The position numbers were made by a program, and so were the translations under genes. A stretch of DNA of 64,000 nt from an uncultured Oscillospiraceae bacterium (GTDB taxonomy: Bacteria > Bacillota > Clostridia > Oscillospirales > Oscillospiraceae): positions 1 through 64,000 of the forward strand of contig CALWXF010000002.1 in assembly GCA_944385445.1 (NCBI GenBank). The letters are read 5' to 3'. The notes under the pieces are model-generated. The model saw nothing but the letters and a program-made list of their open reading frames with translations. It did not search any database and had not been told where the DNA came from. Shown one piece after another: positions 42,728-52,382 of the stretch (position 1 is the stretch's first letter; each line of letters opens with the position of its first letter).

Positions 42728-44379
42728 CAGCTCACCCTCCCATGCTCCACCGAGTGCACCTGGTCGGCAATACCCATGGTGGACCGGCGGTGACTGACCA
42801 AAATCACCGTGCGTTGGTCCCGCTCCCGGTGGAGGGAGCGGAGAATTTCCGCCTCGTTGAGGCTGTCCAGATTGCTGGTGGGTTCATCCAGCAGCAGGAA
42901 GGGGGCGTTGTGGAGGAAGGCACGGGCCAGCCCCAGTCGCTGGCGTTCGCCGCCGGACAGGGTGTCACCCAGTTCTCCCACCGGGGTGTCGTACCCCTGG
43001 GGCAGGGTGAGGATGAAGTCGTGGATGGAGGCCTTTTTGCAGGCCTCCTCCACCTCTTCCCGGGTGGCGTCGGGGCGGGCCAGAAGAATGTTTTTCAAAA
43101 TGGTGTCGTGGAACAGGTCGGTGTCCTGGGTCATGTAACCCTGCATGGAGCGCAAATCAGAGGTGTTGATATTTCGCACATCTCGCTCCGAGATGGTCAC
43201 CTCTCCGCTCTGGCGATCCCAGAACCGCATGAGCAGCTTTAAGAGGGTGGACTTGCCCGAGCCGCTGCGGCCCACAATGCCCACCACTTTTCCCTTGGGG
43301 AAGTCCAGAGTGAGACCATCCAGAATGGTCTCGCCGCCGTAGGAAAAGGTGAGTTCGTCGCAGGCGGCTCCGTGGAATCGGGTGGCAGGCTGTCCAGACA
43401 CCTCTTCCACCACCGGGGCTTCGTCCAGAATGTCCAGCACCCGCCGGGCGGCGGCAAAGGTGCTCTGAAGGGTGGCGCCCAGGTTGGCCAGAGCCACCAC
43501 CGGGCCAAAGGAGGACATGAGGGTAATGAGGGGGACCAGTATCCCGCCTAAGTTCACTTGCCCCTGTTCCAGCAGCACCAGCCCCAGGGCCAGAAGCGCC
43601 AGGTCGTAGAGCCAGATGACGGTGTGGGTGACGGCGGTGTTGGTGCCGGTGATGCGGCTCATGTCCTGCTGTACCCGGCTCAGGTCGTCGGTGCGGCCCT
43701 CCAGCTCACCAAGCCGCTGGGCCTGGCCGTGGTACTGGATGGTCTCATCCACCCCACGCAGGCTGTCCAGTACAAAGGCGGACAGCTGCCCCGCCTTCTG
43801 GCGCATCCGGTTGCCGGTATCTCCAGAGCGGCGGGAGGCCAGCACGGGGAGGAGAATGCCCACGGTGGCGTAGGCCAGCAGAGCCAACATCCCGTAGGCC
43901 CAGTGGAACCAGGCCAGAAAGGCGGCGGTGAGCAGACTCATCACCAGGGCGATGGCGGCCGGGGAGATGGTGTGGGCGTAGAATACCTCCAGCAGCTCAA
44001 TGTCGGAGGTGATGACCGAGATCAAATCCCCCTTGTCCCGCCCGTCCAGCTTGGCGGGAGCCAGGCGGCGCAGGGCGGCAAATACCTGTTGGCGCAAAAT
44101 AGCCAACAGTTTAAAGGCAATGTAGTGGTTGCAGGTCTGCTCTCCGTAGCGGAACACCCCGCGCAGCAGGGCGCACAGGGCGGCGACCAGGAAAATCAAG
44201 GGCAGGGTGTCCTGGTGGTCGAGGACGGAGAGAATGCCCACGCCGCCCAGCACCGGAATCAGAGTGGCGGCGATGAAGCCCAGCACGCCCAGGGTGATGG
44301 CCAGAAGCATCACTCCGGTGAGGGGCCCTACCAGGGTGATCAGGCGGGCCATACAGGATCGATTGCTGCGCGGTTTCAT
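42727..44379 (-). CDS. ABC exporter subunit, CydC-like
   Basis: A 550-residue fused permease-ATPase. Six helices lie before residue 310. Walker A is GRSGSGKST, the signature LSGGERQRLG, and Walker B FLLLDEPTSNLD. It resembles CydC of the heterodimeric CydDC exporter of glutathione/cysteine needed for cytochrome bd assembly. GAGGAGG precedes the ATG. Its start overlaps the end of the CydD-like gene (ATGA). A siderophore or haem-type transporter of similar layout cannot be excluded. No cytochrome bd genes are in the window. Confidence 0.83.
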   Translation of the reverse strand: MKPRSNRSCMARLITLVGPLTGVMLLAITLGVLGFIAATLIPVLGGVGILSVLDHQDTLPLIFLVAALCALLRGVFRYGEQTCNHYIAFKLLAILRQQVFAALRRLAPAKLDGRDKGDLISVITSDIELLEVFYAHTISPAAIALVMSLLTAAFLAWFHWAYGMLALLAYATVGILLPVLASRRSGDTGNRMRQKAGQLSAFVLDSLRGVDETIQYHGQAQRLGELEGRTDDLSRVQQDMSRITGTNTAVTHTVIWLYDLALLALGLVLLEQGQVNLGGILVPLITLMSSFGPVVALANLGATLQSTFAAARRVLDILDEAPVVEEVSGQPATRFHGAACDELTFSYGGETILDGLTLDFPKGKVVGIVGRSGSGKSTLLKLLMRFWDRQSGEVTISERDVRNINTSDLRSMQGYMTQDTDLFHDTILKNILLARPDATREEVEEACKKASIHDFILTLPQGYDTPVGELGDTLSGGERQRLGLARAFLHNAPFLLLDEPTSNLDSLNEAEILRSLHRERDQRTVILVSHRRSTMGIADQVHSVEHGRVS

Positions 44380-46115
44380 GCGGGTACCTCCTCTTGGTTG
44401 AATTGTTCCAGCTCTTGCTGCTGGCCCCACAGCCGGGCATACAGCCCGCCCCGGTCCAGCAGCTGGCGGTGGGTGCCGTGCTCCACCACCCGGCCGCCTT
44501 CCATGGCGTAGATGATGTCCGCCCCGGCCACATTGGCCAGACGGTGGGAGATGACCAGCACCGTGTGGATGCGGGAGAGACGGTGAATCTGCTCCATGAT
44601 CTCGTTTTCGCTGTCCACATCCACGTTGGAGGTGGCCTCATCAAAGATATACATGGGGCTGTCGTGGAGCAGCGCCCGGGCCAGGGCCAGACGCTGGCGC
44701 TGGCCACCGGAGAAGTTGCTGCCACCCTCCTGGAGCTGGGTGTCCAGCCCCTGCTCGCTGTGGAGGAAGGAGGCCAGATTTACCTGCTCCAGCACGGCCC
44801 ACAACTCGTCGTCCAGCGCCTCCGGACGGGCCAGCAGCAGGTTGTCCCGGACCGTGCCCTTGAAGAGATAGCTTCTGTGTCCGATGTAGGTGCAGTGAGC
44901 CATGAGGCTGTCCTCGGACAGGGAGGACAGCTCCTTGCCCCCCAACGTGATGTGTCCCCCATAGCCCCGGTTACGGCCCATGAGCAGGGCGGACAGGGTG
45001 GACTTTCCGCAGCCGCTCTCGCCCACCACAGCGGTGAGGGAGCCGGGGGTGATGGTCAGGTCCACCCCCTGGAGGATGGGACGCTGGCCGTCATAGGAGA
45101 AGGTGACGCCACGGCACTCCAGAGTGGGATTGCCCTCCACGGTTTGGGTGGAAGGGGCGGGCACCTCCAAGTCCAGCAGGGCGTAGATTTTCTGCGCCGC
45201 TGCCATGCCGTTCATGGCCACATGGAAGAAGCTGCCCAGCAGCCGCATGGGGAGGAAGAACTCCGCCGACAGCAGGATGATGGCAAAGCATCCGGCGGGG
45301 GTGATATGCCCCTGGGACAGCTGGAGCAAGGCCAGAATGGCCCCCAGAGCCGCCCCGCCGTAGGCGATGAGGTCCATAATGACAATGGAGTTGAGCTGCA
45401 TGGTGAGCACCTTCATGGTCACCTTGCGAAACTCCTCCGCCTGCTGGGCCATCTCCTCCTGACGGGCCTCATCGGCCTGATAGATTTTCAAGGTGGTCAG
45501 GCCCTGGAGATTCTCCAAGAAGTGGTCGCCCAGGCTGGTATACTTCCCCCAGTACTTGGCCAGCAGCTTTTTGGCAAAGGTCTGCACCGCCGCAATGGCG
45601 ATGGGGATGAGGGGCACGCACACCAGCAGCGCCACGGCGCATATCAGGCTGATGGGGGCCAAGAAGACAAAGAGGGTCACGGGAGCCAGCAGGCTGTAGA
45701 AGAACTGGGGCAGGTAGGAGCCGAAGTAGATCTCCAGCTGGTCCACGCCTTCCACCGCCACCTGAACCACCTGAGCGGTGGAGGTGCGCTGGCGATAGGA
45801 GGCCCCCAGGGTGTACAGCTTGTCAAACAGGGCCCGGCGCAGGGTGGATTTCACCTGCCGGGAGGCCAAATGGCTCATGCGGGCGGCGGCCCGCAGGGCA
45901 AACCACCGTACCACCAGAGCAACCAGGGCAATTCCTCCCGCAAAGGGGAGACTGGAGGATACCGGGCGGCCCTCCAGCAGCTGACCCAGCAGCCAGCCCA
46001 GGGTAAACACCAGGGCGGCATTGGCCACCATGGAAATCCACTGGCAGGCCACATTTCCGGCAATATATTTTTTGCTGTCCGGCACCATGCCCAACAGCCG
46101 TTTGTCCATCATCAT
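44376..46115 (-). CDS. ABC exporter subunit, CydD-like
   Basis: A 579-residue fused permease-ATPase partner of the gene above. The permease domain carries FLENLQGLTTLKIY, typical of CydD. Walker A is GESGCGKST, the signature FSGGQRQRLALARALL, and Walker B MYIFDEATSNVD. AGGAGAGGAG lies before three consecutive ATG codons; the first was used. Two palindromic elements lie upstream of it, so the unit CydD-CydC-YgbA-YbaN is likely regulated as one operon. Confidence 0.85.
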   Translation of the reverse strand: MMMDKRLLGMVPDSKKYIAGNVACQWISMVANAALVFTLGWLLGQLLEGRPVSSSLPFAGGIALVALVVRWFALRAAARMSHLASRQVKSTLRRALFDKLYTLGASYRQRTSTAQVVQVAVEGVDQLEIYFGSYLPQFFYSLLAPVTLFVFLAPISLICAVALLVCVPLIPIAIAAVQTFAKKLLAKYWGKYTSLGDHFLENLQGLTTLKIYQADEARQEEMAQQAEEFRKVTMKVLTMQLNSIVIMDLIAYGGAALGAILALLQLSQGHITPAGCFAIILLSAEFFLPMRLLGSFFHVAMNGMAAAQKIYALLDLEVPAPSTQTVEGNPTLECRGVTFSYDGQRPILQGVDLTITPGSLTAVVGESGCGKSTLSALLMGRNRGYGGHITLGGKELSSLSEDSLMAHCTYIGHRSYLFKGTVRDNLLLARPEALDDELWAVLEQVNLASFLHSEQGLDTQLQEGGSNFSGGQRQRLALARALLHDSPMYIFDEATSNVDVDSENEIMEQIHRLSRIHTVLVISHRLANVAGADIIYAMEGGRVVEHGTHRQLLDRGGLYARLWGQQQELEQFNQEEVPA

Positions 46116-46136
46116 GGGAATCTCCTCTCCTTTGAA

Positions 46137-46204
46137 TTAGCTCAGGCTAACAGAAATGACAAAAAAGAAAGTTAGCAAAAGCTAACGTTTTGTGCAAAAA
46201 AGAA
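46137..46204 (-). promoter_or_regulatory. Promoter and paired palindromes upstream of the CydDC-like operon
   Basis: On the minus strand TTGCAC, a 17 bp spacer and TAACTT make a plausible promoter. A perfect palindrome GTTAGC-AAAA-GCTAAC (46171-46186) lies in the spacer/-10 region and a related TTAGC-TCAG-GCTAA (46137-46150) lies downstream, 35 bp centre to centre. Such TTAGC/GCTAA boxes recall DtxR-family iron operators, but the regulator is not identified. Confidence 0.55.
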
Positions 46205-46317
46205 CAGGGGATGGTTACCCTACGCAAACTATAGCACATTCCAGGCGGTGGTGCAAGCAGAAAATGGGGGGAGGGCATAGGATGAAGGGGGGAAACCCCT
46301 GGAAGGAGGATGCCTAG

Positions 46318-47676
46318 ATGGGAATTACCAGTTCAAATAAAGTGGTGGACCGCAGCGAAGTGGGCTGTGACGGCGAATTTCAAGTGACGCTGGCACTGAC
46401 GGCGGCCCCGGACATCATTGAGAACCCCACCGATATTGTATTGGTGCTGGACCGCTCCGGCAGCATGTCAGGCGTGCCGCTGGCCGCCATGAAGGAAGGG
46501 TCGAACACCTTTATTGACATCATACAGCAGGCCACCGATGACGGCAGCGGCAGCGGGGACCTGGGCTCCGGCACCCGTATGGGTGTGGTGAGCTTTTCCT
46601 CGTCCGCTGTGGTGGATGCGCCCTTGACGGCCTCGGTGAGCCAGCTGAAAGGGGCGGTGGATGCCCTGACGGCGGGGGGCAGCACCAACCACGGGGATGC
46701 CTTTGCCAAGGCTACCCAGCTGTTGGAGACAGGGACCAATCCGGTGAAGGTGATGGTGCTGTTTACCGACGGCAACACCACCGCAGGACCGCCCCCGGCC
46801 CCCATTGCGGCCCAGGCCCGGGACAAGGGCATTATCATCTATTGTATCGGGCTGGTGGGGTCGGATGGCCTGGATGTCAGCGCCCTGAACAACTGGGCCA
46901 CCGACCCGGACTCGGTGCATGTGGCCATTGCCCCCACGCCCCAAGACTTGGAGGAGATTTTTGCTGAGCTGGCGGCCAACCTCACCAAGCCCGGCGCCAC
47001 GGATTTGAAGATTGTGGAGCAGCTCAACCCCGATTTTGAAATTGTCAACATCGTGACCCCCGCCAAGGGCACCGTGGAGCAGCAGTCCGACACCCAGCTG
47101 ACCTGGAAGATGGACAGTCTGGGAGTCAGCGGAGTGGAGAGCGCCACCCTGGCCTTCCGGGCCCGCCATCGGGGCGTGACTGGGGGCGTGAAGCAGGTCA
47201 ACCAGTCTATCCAGTACAGCGACGCCCAGGGGAACCTGGTGGACTTCCCTGACCCCACCGTGAACGTGAAGTGTGACGTGGTGGTGTGTGCCGAGCCCTG
47301 TCCCACCCCGGTGGACGTGGTGGCGGAGAGGTGCTCCGACACCGTGGTGGTGGACGTGGGGGACGTGCAGCTAGGGGGCCAGGGGCGTGTCATCCAGCTG
47401 GAGCTGACGGTGAAGGACGTCTGTCCCAACCGCCGGGTGGCCCTGGGCGTGATGTTGGAGGAGGTGGGCCCGGATGGGAAAACGGAGCCCCGAGGGGTTA
47501 AGGTATTCACGCTTCCTGCCCACACCCAGCCTGGGTGCCGGGACGTGCAGGTCCAGTGCATCCGCTTTGTGGTGCCCGAGGATGTGTCCCTTTGGGGCAA
47601 GTCTCTGTGCGATACCCGCCGCTTCCAGGTCCAAGTGATCGCCCAGGCGATGGACGGAGAGTTCCGCTGTCTCTAA
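46318..47676 (+). CDS. Cytosolic vWA-domain protein with Cys-rich C-terminal domain
   Basis: A 452-residue protein without signal peptide or membrane helix. The von Willebrand A domain (about residues 37-215) keeps the MIDAS motif DRSGSMSG, the Thr in GGSTNHGDA and FTDGNT. After a linker of beta character, residues 315-452 hold at least nine cysteines (VVCAEPCPTP, ERCSDT, VKDVCPNRR, QPGCRDVQVQC, SLCDTRRF) in a repeat of about 120 residues. AAGGAGG precedes the ATG and a terminator follows, so it stands alone. I do not recognise the C-terminal family; a coat or surface scaffold role is only a guess. Confidence 0.75.
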   Translation: MGITSSNKVVDRSEVGCDGEFQVTLALTAAPDIIENPTDIVLVLDRSGSMSGVPLAAMKEGSNTFIDIIQQATDDGSGSGDLGSGTRMGVVSFSSSAVVDAPLTASVSQLKGAVDALTAGGSTNHGDAFAKATQLLETGTNPVKVMVLFTDGNTTAGPPPAPIAAQARDKGIIIYCIGLVGSDGLDVSALNNWATDPDSVHVAIAPTPQDLEEIFAELAANLTKPGATDLKIVEQLNPDFEIVNIVTPAKGTVEQQSDTQLTWKMDSLGVSGVESATLAFRARHRGVTGGVKQVNQSIQYSDAQGNLVDFPDPTVNVKCDVVVCAEPCPTPVDVVAERCSDTVVVDVGDVQLGGQGRVIQLELTVKDVCPNRRVALGVMLEEVGPDGKTEPRGVKVFTLPAHTQPGCRDVQVQCIRFVVPEDVSLWGKSLCDTRRFQVQVIAQAMDGEFRCL

Positions 47677-47685
47677 ACGAAATTC

Positions 47686-47718
47686 TTTGCCCGGTGGGGA
47701 GGTTCCCCACCGGGCAAA
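47686..47718 (+). terminator. Terminator of the vWA gene
   Basis: TTTGCCCGGTGGGGA pairs with TCCCCACCGGGCAAA. Confidence 0.8.
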
Positions 47719-47811
47719 ATGTTGAGAAAGCGGTTGAAACAACAACAAATAGGTTTAAGACGCCGTTAGCAGTGGCATTCTATGGGTATCAACCGGAAGG
47801 GAAGTGCTGAT

Positions 47812-48006
47812 ATGAATGTGACAGTGGATCAATATCTGTGTATCGGGTGCGGCGCATGTGTCGCTTTGTGTCCTCGTGTGTTTCGCATGGGAGAGGACGG
47901 CAAGTCTGGGGTGAGCCAGGCGGTCACGGAGGAAACCCTATCCCAGGTGCAGGAGGCCATAGACTCCTGCCCGGTCACCGCCATCAGCTGGCTGGAACAC
48001 GAGTAA
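47812..48006 (+). CDS. 4Fe-4S ferredoxin
   Basis: A 64-residue ferredoxin. The cluster motif is CIGCGACVALCP near residues 9-20, with a further Cys before the Pro-Val-Thr-Ala-Ile tail. AAGGGAAG lies seven bases before the ATG. It sits 15 bases upstream of hcp on the same strand and is the likely electron donor to the hybrid cluster protein. Confidence 0.88.
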   Translation: MNVTVDQYLCIGCGACVALCPRVFRMGEDGKSGVSQAVTEETLSQVQEAIDSCPVTAISWLEHE

Positions 48007-48021
48007 AAGGAGCTTATCAAT

Positions 48022-49653
48022 ATGGAACAAAAGATGTTTTGCTACCAGTGTCAGGAGACCGCCGGGTGCCGTGGGTGCACCATGGTGGGGGTGTGCGGCA
48101 AGCAGCCGGACGTAGCCGCTATGCAGGACCTGCTGGTGTATGTCAGCCGGGGCATTTCCGCCGTCACTACGGCTCTGCGTAAGGAGGGAAAGACGGTTGC
48201 CCCGGAGATCAACCATCTCATTACCCTCAATCTCTTCACCACCATCACCAACGCCAACTTTGACCGGGAGAGCATTGAAGCCCGCATCCGGGCCACGCTG
48301 GAGGCCAAGGCTCAGCTGCTGGCCCAGCTCGGCGATACCGCCAACCTGCCCCAGGCCGCCCTATGGGACGGCTCTGGGGACTGGGAGGAGAAGGCCAAGA
48401 CGGTGGGGGTGCTGTCCACCGAGAATGAGGACATTCGCTCCCTGCGGGAGCTGATTACCTACGGCCTCAAGGGCCTGTCCGCCTACTCCAAGCACGCCAA
48501 CGTCCTGCTCCAGGACGACGAGGACGTGGACGCCTTTTTGCAGCGGGCTCTGGCTGCCACGTTGGATGACAGCCTCACGGTGGACCAGCTGGTGGCTTTG
48601 ACCATGGAGACGGGCAAGTACGGTGTCTCTGGTATGGCCATGCTGGACAAGGCCAACACCTCCACCTACGGCAATCCCGAAATCACCAAGGTGAACATCG
48701 GCGTGGGCACCAACCCCGGCATTCTGGTGTCCGGCCACGACCTGCGGGACCTGGAGATGCTGCTGGAGCAGACCCAGGGCACCGGGGTGGACGTGTACAC
48801 CCACTCGGAGATGCTCCCCGCCCACTACTATCCCGCCTTTAAGAAGTATCCCAACTTCGTGGGCAACTACGGCAACGCCTGGTGGAAGCAGAAGGAGGAG
48901 TTTGAGGCTTTTCATGGCCCCATCCTCATGACCACCAACTGCATCGTGCCCCCCAAGGACAGCTACAAGGACCGCCTGTACACCACCGGAGCCGCCGGCT
49001 ACCCCGGCTGCACCCACATTCCCGGCGAGATCGGGGAGCAGAAGGACTTTTCTGCCCTCATTGCCCACGCCAAGACCTGTGAGCCTCCCGCCCAGCTGGA
49101 GACTGGGAAGATTGTGGGCGGCTTCGCCCACGCACAGGTGTTGGCTCTGGCTGACCAGGTGGTGGAGGCGGTGAAGAGCGGCGCTATCCGCAAGTTTGTG
49201 GTCATGGCTGGCTGCGATGGCCGGGCCAAGAGCCGGGAGTACTACACCGAGTTTGCCAAGGCCCTGCCCCAGGACACGGTGATTCTCACCGCTGGCTGTG
49301 CCAAGTACAAGTACAACAAGCTGCCTCTGGGTGACATCGGCGGCATTCCCCGGGTGCTGGACGCCGGACAGTGCAACGACTCCTACTCTCTGGCGGTCAT
49401 CGCCCTGAAGCTCAAGGAGGTGTTCGGGCTGGAGGACATCAACGACCTGCCCATCATCTATAACATCGCCTGGTATGAGCAGAAGGCGGTTATCGTGCTC
49501 CTGGCCCTGCTGTACCTGGGAGTGAAGAACATCCACCTGGGTCCCACTCTCCCCGCTTTCCTCAGCCCCAACGTGGCCAAGGTGCTGGTGGACAACTTCG
49601 GCATTGCAGGGATCGGCACCGTGGAGGGGGACATGAAGCTGTTTTTCGGCTAA
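48022..49653 (+). CDS. hcp: Hybrid cluster protein (hydroxylamine/NO reductase)
   Basis: A 543-residue Hcp. The N-terminal cysteines [10 protein letters not shown] and the following CTMVGVCG bind the proximal Fe-S cluster. Hybrid-cluster ligands appear in [42 protein letters not shown] and [16 protein letters not shown] precedes the ATG. Hcp proteins remove nitric oxide or hydroxylamine. With the ferredoxin this is a nitrosative-stress unit, and the YgbA-type gene 5 kb away points to the same stress. Confidence 0.95.
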   Translation: MEQKMFCYQCQETAGCRGCTMVGVCGKQPDVAAMQDLLVYVSRGISAVTTALRKEGKTVAPEINHLITLNLFTTITNANFDRESIEARIRATLEAKAQLLAQLGDTANLPQAALWDGSGDWEEKAKTVGVLSTENEDIRSLRELITYGLKGLSAYSKHANVLLQDDEDVDAFLQRALAATLDDSLTVDQLVALTMETGKYGVSGMAMLDKANTSTYGNPEITKVNIGVGTNPGILVSGHDLRDLEMLLEQTQGTGVDVYTHSEMLPAHYYPAFKKYPNFVGNYGNAWWKQKEEFEAFHGPILMTTNCIVPPKDSYKDRLYTTGAAGYPGCTHIPGEIGEQKDFSALIAHAKTCEPPAQLETGKIVGGFAHAQVLALADQVVEAVKSGAIRKFVVMAGCDGRAKSREYYTEFAKALPQDTVILTAGCAKYKYNKLPLGDIGGIPRVLDAGQCNDSYSLAVIALKLKEVFGLEDINDLPIIYNIAWYEQKAVIVLLALLYLGVKNIHLGPTLPAFLSPNVAKVLVDNFGIAGIGTVEGDMKLFFG

Positions 49654-49654
49654 T

Positions 49655-49822
49655 CTCTCAAAAATGCAAGCATTTTTGAGAGGGTGCAGCCCGCTGCATG
49701 CATAATTGGGTCAAAGGGCGACCCAATTCCACACTGGCGGGCTGAGAAGTGTATTTTCCCATGCGCATGTCCTGGGAAAATACGTGATTTCAATTTTTTT
49801 CCCGCCCGGGGGGCGGGAAAAC
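49655..49822. repeat. Cluster of four hairpins, possible palindromic intergenic element
   Basis: Four strong inverted repeats follow each other in 168 bases. They are CTCTCAAAAATGC/GCATTTTTGAGAG (49655-49682), AGCCCGC/GCGGGCT enclosing ATTGGGTC/GACCCAAT (49688-49743), GTATTTTCCCA/TGGGAAAATAC (49751-49783) and TTTTCCCGCC/GGCGGGAAAA (49797-49822). No reading frame or known RNA class fits. It could be a mobile palindromic unit or a structured RNA. The rest of the gap, to about 49890, shows nothing clear. Confidence 0.6.
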
Positions 49823-49893
49823 TCTGCCGAGAGCTTTTGACTGAGCGAGGTTGTCACAACTTCTTGCATTGATGCTAGCTTTGAAACAAATTG

Positions 49894-49926
49894 AGCCGGA
49901 GTGCGGGATGCACTCCGGCTTTTTTC
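49894..49926 (+). terminator. Terminator after the hairpin cluster
   Basis: AGCCGGAGTGC-GGGAT-GCACTCCGGCT followed by TTTTTTC; the clearest terminator for the ferredoxin-hcp transcript. Confidence 0.88.
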
Positions 49927-49935
49927 ATGGTGTGA

Positions 49936-49963
49936 TTGAAAATCCATGAAAATTTTGTATAAT
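49936..49963 (+). promoter_or_regulatory. Promoter of the aminopeptidase gene
   Basis: TTGAAA (49936-49941), 16 bp spacer, perfect TATAAT (49958-49963), 32 bases before the ATG. Confidence 0.75.
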
Positions 49964-49994
49964 GGAGATAAGCTATACGAGGAGGAATACGACC

Positions 49995-51311
49995 ATGTAT
50001 CAAGAGACATCTCGTGAAGTGTTGAACTTCATTGAACATAGCCCCAGCTGTTTCCATGCTGTGGCCCAGTTGGCCCAGATGCTGGACCAGGCCGGGTATC
50101 AGCGCTTAAAAGAGTGCGACGGCTGGACCCTGGAAAAGGGGGGCAAGTATTACGTCACCCGCAACGGCTCGTCCATCATCGCTTTCCATGTGGGAGAGCA
50201 GCTGGACAACTATCATTTCCAGATCACTGCCTCCCATAGCGACTCCCCCAGCTATAAGGTGAAGGAGAAGGCGGAGCTCAAGGGCAAGGGTGGCTATTTG
50301 CAGCTGAACACCGAGGGGTACGGCGGTATGATCTGTTCCAGCTGGTTGGACCGCCCCCTGTCTCTGGCTGGCCGGGTGCTGGTGCGCCAGGGCAATGTGG
50401 TGGAGTCCCGGCTGCTCAACATCGACCGGGACCTGCTGCTTATCCCCAATGTGGCCATCCACATGAACCGGGACGTGAATTCCGGCATGAAGTACAACCA
50501 GCAGGTGGACATGCTCCCCCTGTTCTCCGCCGGGGAGTGTGGAGAGAACAGCTACTATGAGCTCATCGCCCAGGAGCTGGGAGTGAAGCCCGAGGAAATC
50601 GTGGGCTGTGATCTGTACCTCTATCCCCGAGTGGCTCCCTCCCTGTGGGGCGCCAAGGAGGAGTTCATCTCTTCCCCCCGCCTGGATGACCTCCAGTGCG
50701 CCTACACCTCTATGAAGGCCCTGGTGGACAGCCACAACCCCCACGGGGTCAACGTGTGCTGCTGCTTTGACAACGAGGAGGTGGGCTCCGGCACCAAGCA
50801 GGGGGCGCTGTCCACCTTCCTGCGGGACGTGCTCCAGCGCCTCCACACCGCCCTGGGCCATGCCCCCGAGGACTACTTCCGGGCGGTGGCCAAGAGCTTC
50901 ATGGTGTCCTGTGACAACGCCCACGCCGTCCACCCCAACCACCCCGAGAAGACGGACGGGGAGAACTGCGTGTATCTAAACCAGGGCATCGTGGTGAAGT
51001 TCTCCGCCAACCAGAAGTACACCACCGACGGCATCAGCGCCGCCATCTTTATGCAGCTGTGCAAGGATGCCCAGGTGCCTGTGCAGACCTTTGCCAACCG
51101 CAGCGACATGGCAGGCGGCAGCACCCTGGGCAACCTGTCCACCCAGCAGGTGTCTCTCCACACCGTGGACGTGGGTCTGCCCCAGCTGGCCATGCACTCC
51201 ACCTACGAGACGGCGGGGGTGAAGGATTCGGCCTACATGGTCCAGGCCCTCACCGCCTTCTATAACACCGACCTGGACATCACCGACAGCGATCGGTTTG
51301 TGCTGGGCTGA
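49995..51311 (+). CDS. apeB: M18 family aminopeptidase
   Basis: A 438-residue cytosolic metallo-aminopeptidase. The M18 landmarks are SHSDSP (first metal His), [23 protein letters not shown] (bridging Asp), [14 protein letters not shown] (catalytic Glu pair), and MHSTYETAG near the C-terminus (last His). GAGGAGG lies before the ATG. It has its own promoter and is followed 26 bases later by selD, so partial read-through into the selenium cluster is possible. Confidence 0.93.
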   Translation: MYQETSREVLNFIEHSPSCFHAVAQLAQMLDQAGYQRLKECDGWTLEKGGKYYVTRNGSSIIAFHVGEQLDNYHFQITASHSDSPSYKVKEKAELKGKGGYLQLNTEGYGGMICSSWLDRPLSLAGRVLVRQGNVVESRLLNIDRDLLLIPNVAIHMNRDVNSGMKYNQQVDMLPLFSAGECGENSYYELIAQELGVKPEEIVGCDLYLYPRVAPSLWGAKEEFISSPRLDDLQCAYTSMKALVDSHNPHGVNVCCCFDNEEVGSGTKQGALSTFLRDVLQRLHTALGHAPEDYFRAVAKSFMVSCDNAHAVHPNHPEKTDGENCVYLNQGIVVKFSANQKYTTDGISAAIFMQLCKDAQVPVQTFANRSDMAGGSTLGNLSTQQVSLHTVDVGLPQLAMHSTYETAGVKDSAYMVQALTAFYNTDLDITDSDRFVLG

Positions 51312-51337
51312 GAATTATGAGAAATGAGGTGTGTTTC

Positions 51338-52363
51338 ATGGGTCAACCGCTGCAATTTTGCCGAGGCGGTGGGTGCACCGCCAAGCTGGGCCCTGCGGCC
51401 CTGAGCCGGGTGCTGGAGAAGCTGCCCCGGCCCACCGACCCCAATTTGCTCATTGGTGCCCAGTCCAGCGACGATGCCGCCGTGTATCGCCTTACCGATG
51501 ACCTGGCCATCGTCCAGACTCTGGACTTCTTCCCACCTATGCTGGACGACCCCTACCTCTTCGGGCAGGTGGCCGCCGCCAACGCCCTCAGCGACATTTA
51601 CGCCATGGGGGGAGAGGTGAAGACGGCGCTGAACATCGTCTGTTTCCCTGAGGAGATGGACCTGAACATTCTGGGTGAGATTCTCCAGGGCGGCAGTGAG
51701 AAAGTGCTGGAGGCAGGGGGGTCCCTGGCTGGGGGCCACTCCATCGCCGACCAGGAGGTGAAGTACGGCCTGTCTGTAACAGGGGTGGTCCACCCCCAGC
51801 GGATTCTGGCCAACAACACTGGGAAGGTGGGGGACCACCTCATCCTCACCAAGCCCCTGGGGGTGGGCCTGCTGTGCACCGCCGCCCGGCTGGGCCAGGC
51901 GGCCCCCCAGGCCTTCGGGGGAGCGGTGAAGTCCATGACCACCTTAAATAAATACGCCGCCCAAGTGGCGGCTAAATACCGGGTCCACGCCGCCACCGAT
52001 GTGACGGGGTTCGGCCTGTTGGGGCATCTCCATGAAATGATGCGCCCCGACCTGTCCGCCCGGATTTTTGCCCACGCTCTGCCCGTGCTGGACACGGCTC
52101 TGGAGTGCGCCGATGAGTTTTACCTCACCGCAGCCGGACAGCGCAACCGCAACTTTGCCGTCACCCGGGCGGTGCTCCACGGGCTCACCTTTGCCCAGGA
52201 GGAGCTGCTTTTTGACCCCCAGACTTCGGGGGGACTGCTGCTGGCAGTGGAGGAGGCGGATGCAGGACCTCTGCTGGACCAGCTGCGCACATTAGGCCTG
52301 CCCTGCGGCGACATTGGGACCATTCTGCCCCGATTGGACGCAGAGATCATAGTAGAACCGTAA
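51338..52363 (+). CDS. selD: Selenophosphate synthetase (Cys form)
   Basis: Makes selenophosphate from ATP and selenide. The 341-residue protein has the active-site segment [10 protein letters not shown] with Cys (TGC codon, so not selenocysteine) and the essential Lys three residues later. [35 protein letters not shown] and GGHSI follow. The start used has GAGGTG upstream; an ATG seven codons earlier has no good site. It opens the selenium cluster. No selA, selB or tRNA-Sec is in the window, so the product may serve selenium-dependent molybdenum hydroxylases. Confidence 0.95.
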   Translation: MGQPLQFCRGGGCTAKLGPAALSRVLEKLPRPTDPNLLIGAQSSDDAAVYRLTDDLAIVQTLDFFPPMLDDPYLFGQVAAANALSDIYAMGGEVKTALNIVCFPEEMDLNILGEILQGGSEKVLEAGGSLAGGHSIADQEVKYGLSVTGVVHPQRILANNTGKVGDHLILTKPLGVGLLCTAARLGQAAPQAFGGAVKSMTTLNKYAAQVAAKYRVHAATDVTGFGLLGHLHEMMRPDLSARIFAHALPVLDTALECADEFYLTAAGQRNRNFAVTRAVLHGLTFAQEELLFDPQTSGGLLLAVEEADAGPLLDQLRTLGLPCGDIGTILPRLDAEIIVEP

Positions 52364-52382
52364 ATAAGAGGAGGAAATGAAT

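Noticed and set aside
49655-49822. Hairpin cluster as an integron or attachment site
   Set aside because: No integrase, no cassette genes and no direct repeats at the edges were found.
51380-51420. Possible selenocysteine (UGA) in SelD
   Set aside because: The active-site codon is TGC (Cys); there is no in-frame TGA and no SECIS-like hairpin is needed.
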